42,519 bases of DNA, from NCBI GenBank assembly GCA_029432795.1, contig JARNMJ010000037.1, forward strand, positions 1 through 42,519, in the 5' to 3' direction. The stretch's first letter is position 1. Each line of letters starts with the position of its first letter. The notes beneath the pieces were generated by a model. The model was not told where the DNA came from. It did not search any database and was given only the letters and a program-made list of their open reading frames with translations. This DNA comes from Pontiellaceae bacterium B12219 (lineage in GTDB: Bacteria; Verrucomicrobiota; Kiritimatiellia; Kiritimatiellales; Pontiellaceae). Made by a program: the position numbers and the translations under genes. Shown one piece after another: positions 8,356 to 16,857 of this stretch.

Positions 8356-10533
8356 ATGAATAAAACCTATATCTCGTCTCTATTGGTTGTGCTGATTGGA
8401 GCACAAACAATCCGAGCCCAGGAAAGTCTGGATGATGTATTCGCACAGTTGGATGCAGCTCAAGGCGGTACTGAACAAGCAGCTCCAGCATCTGTTGCTC
8501 CCGTAGCAGCTCCTGCTCCCGCTGCAGTACAAACCACGCAACCTGCGCAAGTTGACGCGAAAGCTGTCGCTGCAATGCCGGCTGCCGAGGTTCCGCAAGC
8601 CGCGGACACGGATCTGATGACCCGTGGCCTTGAATATTATAACGCCGGCGAACTGGTTAAAGCAGAGGCCGTATTTGAAGCGGTGCTTGCTGAAGACCCG
8701 TACAATCGTCGTGCAATGGAATTTCTGAAGCGTACTGCTCAGAAGACATCTGCCAATGAAATTGCTCTTCAGCGCGCCAGCCGTGCAAAAGCAATGGCTG
8801 ATGCAGATGCTGCATGGAATCCGGATGCTGTTGTTGTAGCACTTCCCGTTGATTCTGCCGAAGGAGCTAAAAAAACTCCGGCTGAGCTCGCCATCGAAGC
8901 CATGACTGCTCGTTTGCAGACCATCATGATCCCCAGCCTCGACTTCCGCGATGCCAACATCAAAGACGTTGTGCTTTTCCTCACTGAAACCTGCCGTCGT
9001 CAGGATCCCACCAAGCAGGGTGTAAACATTCTTCTGCTTGGCATGGATGATTCCATGACTGCGAGTCAGAATAACATCACCATCTCTATCCGCGACATGA
9101 GCCTCTATGAAGCGCTGCAGTACATCGTGGAAATGGCCTCCCTGAAATTTGACGTTCAGGCCAAGGCTGTGGCTGTTATGCCGATTGGATATGTTCCGCC
9201 GACAGATCTGAAACTCATCTCTTATGATGTGATTCCAGAAGTGGGTGCTGAACTCGAATCCATGTCCGACGGTGGCGGCGGCGGCGGTGTTGACGACCTG
9301 TTCGGCGATGCTTCTGCTTCAACCAGTTCCGGCGGACCGACAGACGTTGCTGGATTCTTCTCCATCGTAGATTGGCCGGACGGTTCTTCTGCGATCTATC
9401 AGCCGAACTTCCACAAGCTTTTCGTGAAGAATACTCCGAAAAACCTGAAAGCGGTTGAAGATATCCTGGATGACCTCGAAGATGAAGCCATCAAAAAACG
9501 TTCACAGCAGGTTGAGATTGAAGCCAAATTCGTTGAATACAACGAAGGGGCTCTCGAAGAACTCGGCTTTGACTGGACGCTGTACGACGATGGTTCGTTT
9601 GCTGGTTTGAGCCTTGCTGATTCTGATACGAAAAACTTCTATCAGCCAGGACAGGGACTGACTTCCTCGACTACGCTTCCGGGCGGCGGCACCCTCTATA
9701 GCAACCCGACTACAGGTTATACGCAGATTACTTCGGATACAGGTACAGGCCAGAGCCTCTTTGGTTCAGGTAACCGGAATAACTCAACTGCATTTGACAC
9801 TCTGCAGACCGGCATCCTTGCCACAATGGGTGGAGCTCCTGCTGAAATGATCCTGAGTAACACAAGCAGCTTCCCGTTCGATCTGGCTATTACCGCCCTG
9901 GAACAGGAAGGAACAGCCGACGTTCTTTCCGCTCCGAAAGTAACTACCAAATCCGGAAACGAAGCGATCATCCGCGTTGTGGAAGTTCACCGTTATCCGC
10001 AGGATTATGATGTGGAAACCGGTCAGCGTACTGCTCCGGTTGTAAAACCGCAGGACTGGGAAGATTACGACTTGGGTGTAGTTCTGAAGGTTACTCCGGT
10101 GGTTGACGCCGAAAGCAACACCATTGACCTCGATCTCCAGCCGGAAATCAACAAGTTCAAAGGTTTCGATAGCTACATTGCCGGTTACAATGCATATGAG
10201 TCCGGTGGCGACAACTCTTCCGAATTGTTCGGTAACAGTGCTCCGCTCCTGATTCTAATGCCATACTTCGAAACCCGCGCTATTCAGACGCAGGTTACCA
10301 TTGCTGATGGATCTACCATTGTCATGGGTGGTCTGGTTGACGAACGCACTGAAACCTTCCGCGATCAGGTTCCTTTCCTGGGCGATATTCCTTACATCGG
10401 ACGTTTGTTCCGCAGCGAAGGCTCCCGCCAAGAAAAGAAAAACCTCGTGATCTCTGTGAAAGCTACACAGGTTGATGACCGTGGAATGACTCGCGATCAG
10501 CGTGAACTGGCCCGTCAGGCTGCTGCTAACTAA
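8356..10533 (+). CDS. secretin, Amuc_1098-like pilus outer-membrane channel
   Basis: The 725-residue protein has a signal peptide (MNKTYISSLLVVLIGAQTIRAQ), an Ala/Pro-rich linker, a short TPR-like segment (GLEYYNAGELVKAEAVFEAVL), secretin N-domains with LFVKNTPKNLKAVEDILDDL, a glycine-rich spacer (near 304), and a C-terminal secretin domain ending with the family signature VPFLGDIPYIGRLF at about 672-685. Secretins form the outer-membrane gate of type IV pili and type II secretion. It is the last gene of the pilus operon and is followed by a strong terminator. ATG 8356 after GGGGAAGG is chosen because it gives a clean signal peptide. Confidence 0.92.
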   Translation: MNKTYISSLLVVLIGAQTIRAQESLDDVFAQLDAAQGGTEQAAPASVAPVAAPAPAAVQTTQPAQVDAKAVAAMPAAEVPQAADTDLMTRGLEYYNAGELVKAEAVFEAVLAEDPYNRRAMEFLKRTAQKTSANEIALQRASRAKAMADADAAWNPDAVVVALPVDSAEGAKKTPAELAIEAMTARLQTIMIPSLDFRDANIKDVVLFLTETCRRQDPTKQGVNILLLGMDDSMTASQNNITISIRDMSLYEALQYIVEMASLKFDVQAKAVAVMPIGYVPPTDLKLISYDVIPEVGAELESMSDGGGGGGVDDLFGDASASTSSGGPTDVAGFFSIVDWPDGSSAIYQPNFHKLFVKNTPKNLKAVEDILDDLEDEAIKKRSQQVEIEAKFVEYNEGALEELGFDWTLYDDGSFAGLSLADSDTKNFYQPGQGLTSSTTLPGGGTLYSNPTTGYTQITSDTGTGQSLFGSGNRNNSTAFDTLQTGILATMGGAPAEMILSNTSSFPFDLAITALEQEGTADVLSAPKVTTKSGNEAIIRVVEVHRYPQDYDVETGQRTAPVVKPQDWEDYDLGVVLKVTPVVDAESNTIDLDLQPEINKFKGFDSYIAGYNAYESGGDNSSELFGNSAPLLILMPYFETRAIQTQVTIADGSTIVMGGLVDERTETFRDQVPFLGDIPYIGRLFRSEGSRQEKKNLVISVKATQVDDRGMTRDQRELARQAAAN

Positions 10534-10554
10534 GCAACGCCTTTAAGGTCTCAG

Positions 10555-10588
10555 AAAAACCCGTCCGATTCGTTGGGCGGGTTTTTTT
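10555..10588 (+). terminator. rho-independent terminator after the secretin gene
   Basis: The stem AAAAACCCGTCC / GGGCGGGTTTTT, with two G-U pairs and an eight-base loop, runs into seven T residues and ends the pilus operon. Confidence 0.88.
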
Positions 10589-10638
10589 ATTCCCCTTTTA
10601 GTTCGCCTGAAAAGCACACATCATTTAATTGTAGTAGC

Positions 10639-11250
10639 ATGAAATTTGTAGCATTTGATTTAGAAACGACGGGCACAAAGCCGACAGAAGACATGATTGT
10701 TGAAGTCGGAGCGGTGTTATTCGATGGAGATAGAGCAGTTAAAGGATACGGGTCCTTGGTAGATCCGGGTATTTCAATTCCGGCCGAGGCATCAGCGGTG
10801 AATGGAATTACCGATGAAATGTTACGCGGCAAACCGAAGATTACAGACGTAATGGTTGAGTTTGCCGAGTTCTGCGGTGATCTTCCGCTGGTTGCGCATA
10901 ATGCGCCCTTTGATTATAAATTCCTGTTGGAAGACGTAAAATTGCATAATGCAGTGGCTCCAAGCGGAGTCGTATTGGATACCTTGCCGCTGGCTCGCAA
11001 AGTTTTCCCGGGACTTCCCAATTACAAACTTTGGACGTTGACCCGCCATTTTAACTTTCCGAGCGGCACCTTCCACCGGGCGGAAGAGGACAGCTCCTAT
11101 TGCGGGCTGCTGTTTGCCAAAATTGTGGAAACGCTTGAGATGCGCGGTGAACCCTGCGATGAGCAGGCGCTGGTGCAGCTCATGGGGGGAAAAGAAGAAA
11201 TGCGATTCCCGCAGCTTAAACCGCAACCCGATCAGCTTGACCTCTTTTAA
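10639..11250 (+). CDS. DEDDh 3'-5' exonuclease (DnaQ/epsilon-like)
   Basis: The 203-residue single exonuclease domain has FDLETTG (Exo I, residues 6-12), LVAHNAPFDYKFL (Exo II) and HRAEEDSSYCG (Exo III, His..Asp), the DEDDh catalytic set. It trims 3' ends of DNA, as in polymerase III proofreading or repair. The C-terminus is QLDLF (199-203), an exact match to the bacterial sliding-clamp binding consensus QL[S/D]LF, which suggests direct recruitment to the clamp. ATG 10639 is chosen because MKFVAFDLETTG is the normal family start; no clear ribosome-binding site precedes it. Confidence 0.88.
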   Translation: MKFVAFDLETTGTKPTEDMIVEVGAVLFDGDRAVKGYGSLVDPGISIPAEASAVNGITDEMLRGKPKITDVMVEFAEFCGDLPLVAHNAPFDYKFLLEDVKLHNAVAPSGVVLDTLPLARKVFPGLPNYKLWTLTRHFNFPSGTFHRAEEDSSYCGLLFAKIVETLEMRGEPCDEQALVQLMGGKEEMRFPQLKPQPDQLDLF

Positions 11251-11283
11251 GCACGATCATTGATCCCTCCGGAAAGGCGCTTT

Positions 11284-11595
11284 TCAGTCTTCCGGCGGGG
11301 ATTCATTTTCCAGTTCCCGCATGATGAGCTCGGCCGGGGTCAGAAATTTTTTATCGTTATTGCATTCTTTGCAGCAGGGTACGCAGTTGCTTTTCGTACT
11401 TTTTCCGCCGCGTACCACCGGAAGCACATGATCCATTGTGAGTTCCGATGGCTGGAACCTCTCTCCGCAGTAATGGCAAACTCCCTTGGCCTGCTGCTGC
11501 CTCCACCATGCGCTCTTTCGGAGTTCCTTGGCTTTTGCCCGTTCACGTTTCACGTGGACGGGGTCTTTTTTAATGTCGATCCAGTCTTCGTTCAT
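11284..11595 (-). CDS. HNH endonuclease family protein
   Basis: The 103-residue protein has CHYCG, then LTMDHVLPVVRGGKSTKSN and CKECNNDKK, the zinc-bound HNH layout with CxxC pairs flanking the D-H-x-x-P core. The N-terminal MNEDWIDIKKDPVHVKRERAKAKELRKS is typical of small stand-alone HNH proteins. It is presumably a metal-dependent DNA nuclease; its biological role is unknown. The frame stays open upstream to 11667, but family starts support 11595. The upstream stretch holds palindromic repeats at 11608 and 11658. Confidence 0.83.
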   Translation of the reverse strand: MNEDWIDIKKDPVHVKRERAKAKELRKSAWWRQQQAKGVCHYCGERFQPSELTMDHVLPVVRGGKSTKSNCVPCCKECNNDKKFLTPAELIMRELENESPPED

Positions 11596-11607
11596 AAAAA
11601 GTCTCGT

Positions 11608-11622
11608 TTCCAATGACTGGAA
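11608..11622. repeat. TTCCA-N5-TGGAA palindrome
   Basis: An exact copy (N5 = ATGAC) upstream of the HNH gene. A one-mismatch copy follows at 11658-11672 and another lies inside the gene at 11443-11457. Confidence 0.85.
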
Positions 11623-11739
11623 ACTAAATCCGGCGAGTTCAGGAATCAACTCAAAGCTTCCGATCATTGGAAGAACAAAGGTTGTTTTCAGATTGAACAG
11701 AAATTAGACTGTTTCGGTCTTTGATTCGGAGGCAGCAAA

Positions 11740-12234
11740 ATGAGATTACAAATTATTGCATTAGGTATGGCCGCGAGCGTTTTTACGGCATGTGCAAAAG
11801 AGGAGGAAAAATCCATGGAAACGAATAAAGTGGTAAAGACCGATGCGGAGTGGCGGGAGCAGCTGGATGGCATGCAATATCAAGTTACGCGCAAAAAGGG
11901 AACCGAGCGTCCCTTTACCGGGAAATACTGGGACCATAAAGAGCTGGGCGTTTATTCCTGTGTCTGTTGCGGAACCGACCTTTTTCTTTCTGATACCAAA
12001 TTTGATGCGGGTTGCGGATGGCCGAGTTATTTTAAGCCGGTTAATGATGACGTTATCACCGAGCATCGCGATACGACCGCCGGTATGATCCGCACCGAAG
12101 TGGTCTGCACCAAATGCGATGCACATCTGGGGCACGTATTTCCCGATGGTCCGCCGCCAACCGGCCTGCGTTACTGCATCAATTCCGCTTCGATAACCTT
12201 CCGCAAGGCGGATGCCGCTTCTGCATCGGATTGA
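11740..12234 (+). CDS. msrB: peptide-methionine (R)-S-oxide reductase, lipoprotein form
   Basis: The 164-residue product has an N-terminal lipoprotein signal ([14 protein letters not shown], lipobox cysteine at 18) followed by a complete MsrB domain. This has two CxxC zinc pairs (CVCCGTDLF and [12 protein letters not shown]), [10 protein letters not shown], and catalytic cysteine in LRYCINSAS. MsrB repairs methionine-R-sulfoxide; the lipobox places this copy in the envelope. AGGAGGCAG-like Shine-Dalgarno bases precede ATG 11740. It lies just upstream of the sigma-factor operon, but the predicted sigma promoter begins after its stop codon. Confidence 0.94.
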   Translation: MRLQIIALGMAASVFTACAKEEEKSMETNKVVKTDAEWREQLDGMQYQVTRKKGTERPFTGKYWDHKELGVYSCVCCGTDLFLSDTKFDAGCGWPSYFKPVNDDVITEHRDTTAGMIRTEVVCTKCDAHLGHVFPDGPPPTGLRYCINSASITFRKADAASASD

Positions 12235-12286
12235 TTGTGACAGCTGGAGTCATTCGTTTGAAATTTTCCCCTGGCGTGAAATTCAA

Positions 12287-12314
12287 TGTAAGGATTCTCA
12301 TTTCCGGACGACTA
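12287..12314 (+). promoter_or_regulatory. ECF-type promoter, site 1 (radical SAM operon)
   Basis: TGTAAGG (12287-12293) and CGACTA (12309-12314) are separated by 15 bases, with 19 bases between the second box and the ATG. The same two boxes with the same spacer occur upstream of three other genes in the window. Because this operon contains an ECF sigma factor gene, the site predicts autoregulation. Confidence 0.75.
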
Positions 12315-12333
12315 CCGGTTGAAAGGAAATAAT

Positions 12334-13254
12334 ATGAATGAAACGACAGTGGAAAAAATGGAAGAAGGACCGTCCGTGAATACGGCTCCTGCAAGAGGAT
12401 ATATTCAGCCCAAGGGATTGAAAGAGCTGTGGTTCCATACAGGAACGGTATGTAATCTACGCTGTTCCTTTTGTCTGGAAGGTTCGAAACCGGGCGACAA
12501 TCGGCTGAATGCCATTTCGCTGGAGGAGGTCAAACCTTTCATGCAGGAGGCGGTGAAACTGGGAACCGAACAGTTTTCATTTACGGGAGGCGAACCGTTT
12601 GTCATTTCGGAAATGGTTGCCATTCTGGATTATGCACTCGAACTGAATCCCTGTTTGGTGCTGACCAATGCCACGGAACCGTTGCTGAATAAGCTGCATC
12701 AGGTGGGTGCACTGGCCGATAAAAAACATTCACTGAGTTTTCGGGTGAGTCTGGATTTTCCCGATCCTGAAAAACATGATACTGAGCGTGGAAAAGGAAA
12801 TTTTTATCTTTCACTTAAAACCATGTCCGAGCTGCATCGGCTGGGATTCAGTGTCTCGATTGCGCGGCAGAGTGCTGTTGGCGAGGATGTGGATGCCGTA
12901 AACCGAAACTATCTTCCCTACTTTGAAAAAGCCGGACTTCCGGCCGATACGCATATTGTGGTTTTCCCGGAGTTTGATGTGCCGAACTCCAACCCTGATG
13001 TGCCCTACATCACTGAATCCTGCATGACGACCTACAAGACTGAAGCGCAACGTGATGGATTTATGTGCAGTTTCAGCAAGATGGTCGTGAAAAAGGGCGG
13101 GCGTATGAGGGTTTATGCCTGCACGCTGGTGGACGATGACGAGGAGTATGATCAGGGCGGCAGTCTTGCCGAGGCGCTGGAGACCCGCGTGATGATGAAG
13201 CATCATCGGTGTTATACCTGCTTTGCCAATGGGGCAAGCTGCAGTGAACTTTAA
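12334..13254 (+). CDS. radical SAM protein with C-terminal cysteine cluster
   Basis: The 306-residue protein has the radical SAM motif CNLRCSFC (C40, C44, C47), the SAM-binding FTGGEPF motif, and a C-terminal YACTLVDDDEE..CYTCFANGASC region that could bind an auxiliary iron-sulfur cluster. The ending CxxCxAxGxSC resembles the tail of ArsS-type radical SAM proteins that make arsenosugars, but the N-terminal half lacks the usual ArsS blocks, so orthology is not established. It is immediately followed by arsM, which favours a role in modifying methylated arsenic. ATG 12334 follows GAAAGGAAAT. Confidence 0.8.
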   Translation: MNETTVEKMEEGPSVNTAPARGYIQPKGLKELWFHTGTVCNLRCSFCLEGSKPGDNRLNAISLEEVKPFMQEAVKLGTEQFSFTGGEPFVISEMVAILDYALELNPCLVLTNATEPLLNKLHQVGALADKKHSLSFRVSLDFPDPEKHDTERGKGNFYLSLKTMSELHRLGFSVSIARQSAVGEDVDAVNRNYLPYFEKAGLPADTHIVVFPEFDVPNSNPDVPYITESCMTTYKTEAQRDGFMCSFSKMVVKKGGRMRVYACTLVDDDEEYDQGGSLAEALETRVMMKHHRCYTCFANGASCSEL

Positions 13255-13267
13255 GGAAATGGAAATT

Positions 13268-14065
13268 ATGGAAACCCTGAATAAAACCGATAAACACGAA
13301 GCCGTCAGCGCATACTACGGTTCGACGCTTGAAAAATCAGAAGATCTCAAAACCAATGCCTGTTGTACGGTTAAGCGGTATCCCGCTCCCATTCAGAAAG
13401 CCATGGATCTGATTCATGACGAGGTACTGGAAAAATATTACGGCTGCGGCTTAACCATTCCCGACGGACTTGAAGGGAAGCGCGTGCTGGACCTGGGGTC
13501 CGGCTCCGGGCGTGATTGTTATATTGCTTCCTATTTGGTGGGACCGCAGGGGGCTGTGGTGGGCATTGATATGACGGATGAGCAGCTTGCTGTTGCCCGC
13601 CGCCACATTGACTACCATGCGAAGCAGTTTGGTTATGCACAACCGAATGTTGAATTTCATAAAGGATTGATTGAAAAACTGGATGAAGTCGGTCTTGAGA
13701 CGGATTCGTTCGACGTGGCTATTTCAAATTGTGTCATCAATCTTTGCCCGGATAAGCCCGCTGCGCTGCGCGAAATTTTTCGGGTGCTGAAACCGGGCGG
13801 CCAGTTCTATTTTTCCGATGTCTATTCCGATCAGCCGGTTCCGGCCCATCTGGTAGACGATCCGGTGCTTTATGGCGAATGCCTCAGCGGTGCGCTGGCC
13901 GAGCAGGATTTTATCCGTTTAGCGGTTGAAGCAGGCTTCCGGACACCGATCGAAATCGAGCGGTCGGAAATCACCATCGATAATGAAGAAGTACAAAAGA
14001 AGGTGGGCGGACTTCGGTTCGACTCCATCACATTTAATGTCATCAAACCCGGAGAACTCACATGA
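13268..14065 (+). CDS. arsM: arsenite methyltransferase
   Basis: The 265-residue class I methyltransferase has [16 protein letters not shown] (SAM motif I), [10 protein letters not shown] and the arsenic-binding cysteines expected of ArsM: NACC (C32/C33), SNCVINL (C155) and YGECLSGAL (C205). The last two are 50 residues apart, as in characterised ArsM enzymes. It transfers methyl groups from SAM to As(III) in the cytoplasm, for detoxification or as the first step to arsenosugars. Its start lies 13 bases after the radical SAM gene and its end overlaps the peroxiredoxin gene by 4 bases. ATG 13268 is favoured over 13259 by Shine-Dalgarno spacing. Confidence 0.93.
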   Translation: METLNKTDKHEAVSAYYGSTLEKSEDLKTNACCTVKRYPAPIQKAMDLIHDEVLEKYYGCGLTIPDGLEGKRVLDLGSGSGRDCYIASYLVGPQGAVVGIDMTDEQLAVARRHIDYHAKQFGYAQPNVEFHKGLIEKLDEVGLETDSFDVAISNCVINLCPDKPAALREIFRVLKPGGQFYFSDVYSDQPVPAHLVDDPVLYGECLSGALAEQDFIRLAVEAGFRTPIEIERSEITIDNEEVQKKVGGLRFDSITFNVIKPGELT

Positions 14066-14649
14066 AAATTCTAATCCTGATGGCTGCCTTGTCAGCCGCT
14101 TTTGCATCAACAGCTGAAATTAAACCCTTAACGAGCGGGGAGACGATTCCTGCCGCGACGTTGAAAACGGCTGACGGGGCCGACTTCGATCTGCAGACCG
14201 CAATTGCGGAGCAGCCGACCATCTTAATTTTTTATCGCGGCGGCTGGTGTCCGTATTGCAACCGTCATCTGGCGGCCCTGCAGGATCTGGATCCCCAGCT
14301 TCGCGAGTTGGGGTATCAGATTATTGCCATCAGCCCGGATCAGCCTTCGGAGTTGGCAAAAAGTGCGGAAGGCGGACACCTGTCGTATACGTTGTTGTCT
14401 GATTCCAAGGTGGAAGCGGCAACGGCTTTCGGGCTCGTCTTCACCGTGGATGATGCGACGATTGAAAAATATAAAAAGTACGATATCGACCTGGAAGCAT
14501 CCTCGGGTGAATCGCATCACATGCTTCCGGTTCCGGCCGTATTCATTGTGGGTACCGACGGGGTAATTGACTTTGCCCATGCCGATGCGGACTACAAAAA
14601 GCGGATCGAATCAGAGGTCCTGCTGAATGCTGCTAAAGCGGCCCGGTAA
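14062..14649 (+). CDS. secreted AhpC/TSA-type peroxiredoxin-like thiol protein
   Basis: The 195-residue product has a signal peptide ([18 protein letters not shown]) and an AhpC/TSA thioredoxin fold with FYRGGWCPYCNRHLAALQ. The CPYC pair (C63, C66) sits at the thioredoxin-like active site; IIAISPDQP and VPAVFIVGTDGVI complete the fold. It probably reduces peroxides or disulfides in the periplasm. It overlaps arsM by ATGA and shares TAATG with the sigma gene, so it is translationally coupled to both. Confidence 0.88.
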   Translation: MKILILMAALSAAFASTAEIKPLTSGETIPAATLKTADGADFDLQTAIAEQPTILIFYRGGWCPYCNRHLAALQDLDPQLRELGYQIIAISPDQPSELAKSAEGGHLSYTLLSDSKVEAATAFGLVFTVDDATIEKYKKYDIDLEASSGESHHMLPVPAVFIVGTDGVIDFAHADADYKKRIESEVLLNAAKAAR

Positions 14650-15227
14650 TGGCTGAAGTATCGCCTACTGAATTAGACCCGGAAGTCTGGGTGGATGAGC
14701 ACGGTGATGCGCTATACAGTTATGCGCTGAGCCGTTTGAATAATCCTGCTTCCGCCGAAGATGTCGTGCAGGAAACCTTGCTGGCAGCGCTGAAATCCGG
14801 GAAATCCTTTTCGGGCCGATCTTCTGCCCGCACCTGGCTCATCGGTATCCTCAGGCACAAGATCGTGGATCTCATCCGTAAGGAAAGTCGTGAGCAGCCC
14901 CATGAGGAGATCGAAACAGCAGAATCGCCGGAAGAGGAGTTTTTTGATCGCAAGGGGCGTTGGGGCATCAAGCCTGTTGAATGGCAGGTGAATCCCGGAA
15001 AAATCCTGGAGCAGAAGGAATTCATGGCTGTGCTTTTCCAATGTATGGAACATCTGCCGGACCGGCTGCACCGCCTGTTTGTGCTGCGCGAACTTGAAGA
15101 TCAGGATTCTGATTTTGTCTGTAAGGAACTGGGGATCACCCCGACCAATCTATGGGTTATGCTTCACCGGGCGCGGATGCGCCTGCGCGGTTGCCTGACC
15201 GAAAACTGGTTTGGAGCGAACGAATAA
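14649..15227 (+). CDS. ECF RNA polymerase sigma factor
   Basis: The 192-residue sigma-70 family protein shows region 2 (LYSYALSRLNNPASAEDVVQET, then RTWLIGILRHKIVDLIRKE) and region 4 (LPDRLHRLFVLRELEDQDSDFVCKELGITPTNLWVMLHRARMRLR), with no regions 1 or 3. It directs RNA polymerase to dedicated promoters. The next gene encodes a zinc anti-sigma protein. Four TGTAAGG-N15-CGACTA sites in the window, one at the head of this operon, are its probable targets; this link is inferred from co-location. Confidence 0.95.
   Translation: MAEVSPTELDPEVWVDEHGDALYSYALSRLNNPASAEDVVQETLLAALKSGKSFSGRSSARTWLIGILRHKIVDLIRKESREQPHEEIETAESPEEEFFDRKGRWGIKPVEWQVNPGKILEQKEFMAVLFQCMEHLPDRLHRLFVLRELEDQDSDFVCKELGITPTNLWVMLHRARMRLRGCLTENWFGANE
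15036..15050. repeat. TTCCA-N5-TGGAA palindrome
   Basis: An exact copy (N5 = ATGTA) inside the sigma factor gene, read with the frame F-Q-C-M-E. Confidence 0.85.
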
Positions 15228-15228
15228 A

Positions 15229-15474
15229 ATGCGCACGTGCAAAGAAATTTCAAAGCTGGTATCGGAGTCACTGGATCGGGAACTTCCGCTCCGCGAGCGA
15301 ATGGCGATGCGGTTGCATTTAATGATGTGTTCCCTCTGCCGCACCTATAGCCACCAGATGCGGCAGCTTCGCTCCGTCCTGAAGAAGGCCTCGGATGTTG
15401 AGACCCCCACGGAACAAACGCTTTCCGAAGAAGCCCGCTTGCGCATCAAACAGGCGCTCAAAAAGGAAGAATAG
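15229..15474 (+). CDS. zinc-finger anti-sigma factor (ZAS type)
   Basis: The 81-residue protein has C4, then H30-x3-C34-x2-C37 (LHLMMCSLC), the H-x3-C-x2-C zinc site of ZAS anti-sigma factors that hold ECF sigmas inactive. Zinc release on thiol oxidation or metal binding is the usual trigger in this class. There is no transmembrane segment, so it would be a cytoplasmic sensor. It starts one base after the sigma stop codon. The thiol and arsenic context makes oxidants or arsenic plausible signals, which is inference. Confidence 0.85.
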   Translation: MRTCKEISKLVSESLDRELPLRERMAMRLHLMMCSLCRTYSHQMRQLRSVLKKASDVETPTEQTLSEEARLRIKQALKKEE

Positions 15475-15555
15475 CAACCGGAATAGTTCCTGCGCTTCGC
15501 ACATCAGGATTCACGTTTTATAGATACGGCGGCTAAATAGTGTGATATTGCCACA

Positions 15556-15643
15556 CAATTGAGAATCAATTGCGCACTGAAGAAACACAAAGACCTGACT
15601 TGCTGAGTTTTCGTGCCTTTTGCGCCTTTTTGTGGCCATCAAT
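15556..15643. repeat. hairpin plus degenerate cargo-less GxxExxY-type element
   Basis: CAATTGA-GAA-TCAATTG (15556-15572) forms a perfect hairpin. Next come GCACTGAAGAAACACAAAGAC on the left and CGTGCC..GCGCC..TGTGGCC on the right (about 15574-15640). These resemble the two inverted ends of the GxxExxY elements at 29120-29225 and 31411-31930, with nothing between them. It lies between the anti-sigma gene and the next secreted protein. Confidence 0.5.
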
Positions 15644-15710
15644 CCGATGCATAGGAATCTCTTTAATCGCCGGAGCAATAAAATGGAACGGGTCTCCAAG
15701 GAGTTTCACC

Positions 15711-16676
15711 ATGTTCAAAACAATATTCTCGTCGTGCTTGGCTGCCATCGCACTGGCCATGGGCCCGGTGGTTGCATTTGCCCAGCAGCCTTCCTTCACG
15801 CAGGGGGAAGCTCAAACCGATATTTCCACGCTCTTCGATTGGAAGGGGGCGAACCCGCGGACGGCAAACGTCGGCACCATCAAATCGTCCGATGGTCGGG
15901 AATGGACGGTACCCGCGAAAACGCATTTCCAGTCCGGCCCGAAGGCTGCTGATCTATACAACGAAGCCAACGATTTTGAGCCTGCCGGATGGACGGAGAT
16001 TGATCTGGAAAAGGTTCCGGTGTTCGATGCGGGCGGAGACGAAATTTTTACGGCCTGTGTTTTCGGCGACAACTATTTCGAGTTCTTCGTGAATGGCCAA
16101 CTGCTCGCGGTCGATCCCGCTCCGATGACGCCGTTCAACAGCAGCATCATTCGCTTTAAAGCACAGCGGCCCTTTACGATCGGTGTGATGGGCGTCGATT
16201 GGGAAGAACACCTCGGCTTGGGCTTTGAAAATTTTCGCGGGGCCCCATTTCATCAGGGCGATGCCGGGTTGGTGGCAGTCATCAAAGACGCCTCCGGAGA
16301 AACCGTTGCCGTGACTGATGAAAATTGGAAAGCACAGACCTTCTATATCGCCCCCCTCAAAACCAAAGAATGTCTGATTATAAACGGGAACCGCCGCGAC
16401 AGTTCAAACTGCAGCACCGACGATGTTGCCGATGGATCGGCCTGGTTTGCCGCGCACTGGCCGATTCCTGAAAACTGGTCCGCCACCGACTTTAACGATC
16501 AGGATTGGCCAAACGCCGTCACCTTCAGCAACGATTACGTTGGCGTCGACAACAAGCCCGCCTACTCGAACTTCACCGACCTGTTTGATGACCCCGCCGC
16601 CGATGCCCAATTCATCTGGTCGTCCAGCCTGGTGCATGACAATCTGGTGCTGATGCGAACCACGATCGGCAAGTAA
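15711..16676 (+). CDS. secreted protein of unknown function
   Basis: The 321-residue product has a signal peptide (MFKTIFSSCLAAIALAMGPVVAFAQQ) and a soluble beta-rich mature domain with many aromatic and acidic residues: FGDNYFEFFVNGQLLAVDP, FTIGVMGVDWEEHLGLGFENF and LIINGNRRDSSNCSTDDVADG. The segment WFAAHWPIPENWSATDFNDQDWP resembles the sugar-binding jelly-roll modules of glycoside hydrolases (D-x-x-W), so carbohydrate binding is possible. I do not recognise the family. ATG 15711 follows AAGGAG; the frame stays open upstream through the repeat element. It is probably monocistronic. Confidence 0.75.
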   Translation: MFKTIFSSCLAAIALAMGPVVAFAQQPSFTQGEAQTDISTLFDWKGANPRTANVGTIKSSDGREWTVPAKTHFQSGPKAADLYNEANDFEPAGWTEIDLEKVPVFDAGGDEIFTACVFGDNYFEFFVNGQLLAVDPAPMTPFNSSIIRFKAQRPFTIGVMGVDWEEHLGLGFENFRGAPFHQGDAGLVAVIKDASGETVAVTDENWKAQTFYIAPLKTKECLIINGNRRDSSNCSTDDVADGSAWFAAHWPIPENWSATDFNDQDWPNAVTFSNDYVGVDNKPAYSNFTDLFDDPAADAQFIWSSSLVHDNLVLMRTTIGK

Positions 16677-16707
16677 TACGAAGCCAGAGCATTTAACGGT
16701 TTGGAGG

Positions 16708-16725
16708 GTCGAGTTCCACCTCGAC
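16708..16725. other. hairpin-rich intergenic stretch
   Basis: GTCGAG-TTCCAC-CTCGAC is a perfect small stem. Further weak hairpins follow to 16848 (including GACTGAACTTCAGTC) with T-runs near 16798 and 16818. These may jointly end transcription from both sides. Confidence 0.4.
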
Positions 16726-16857
16726 TAAACCCGCTCGAGCAGAAGACCGGGAGGAACCGGTCCCCTCGGGTTCGGTCGTTAAGGTCCTTTTTCAAAGATG
16801 AAAAAAAATGGGTCTAATTTTTTTTGCCTGGTTGACTGAACTTCAGTCATATGAACG

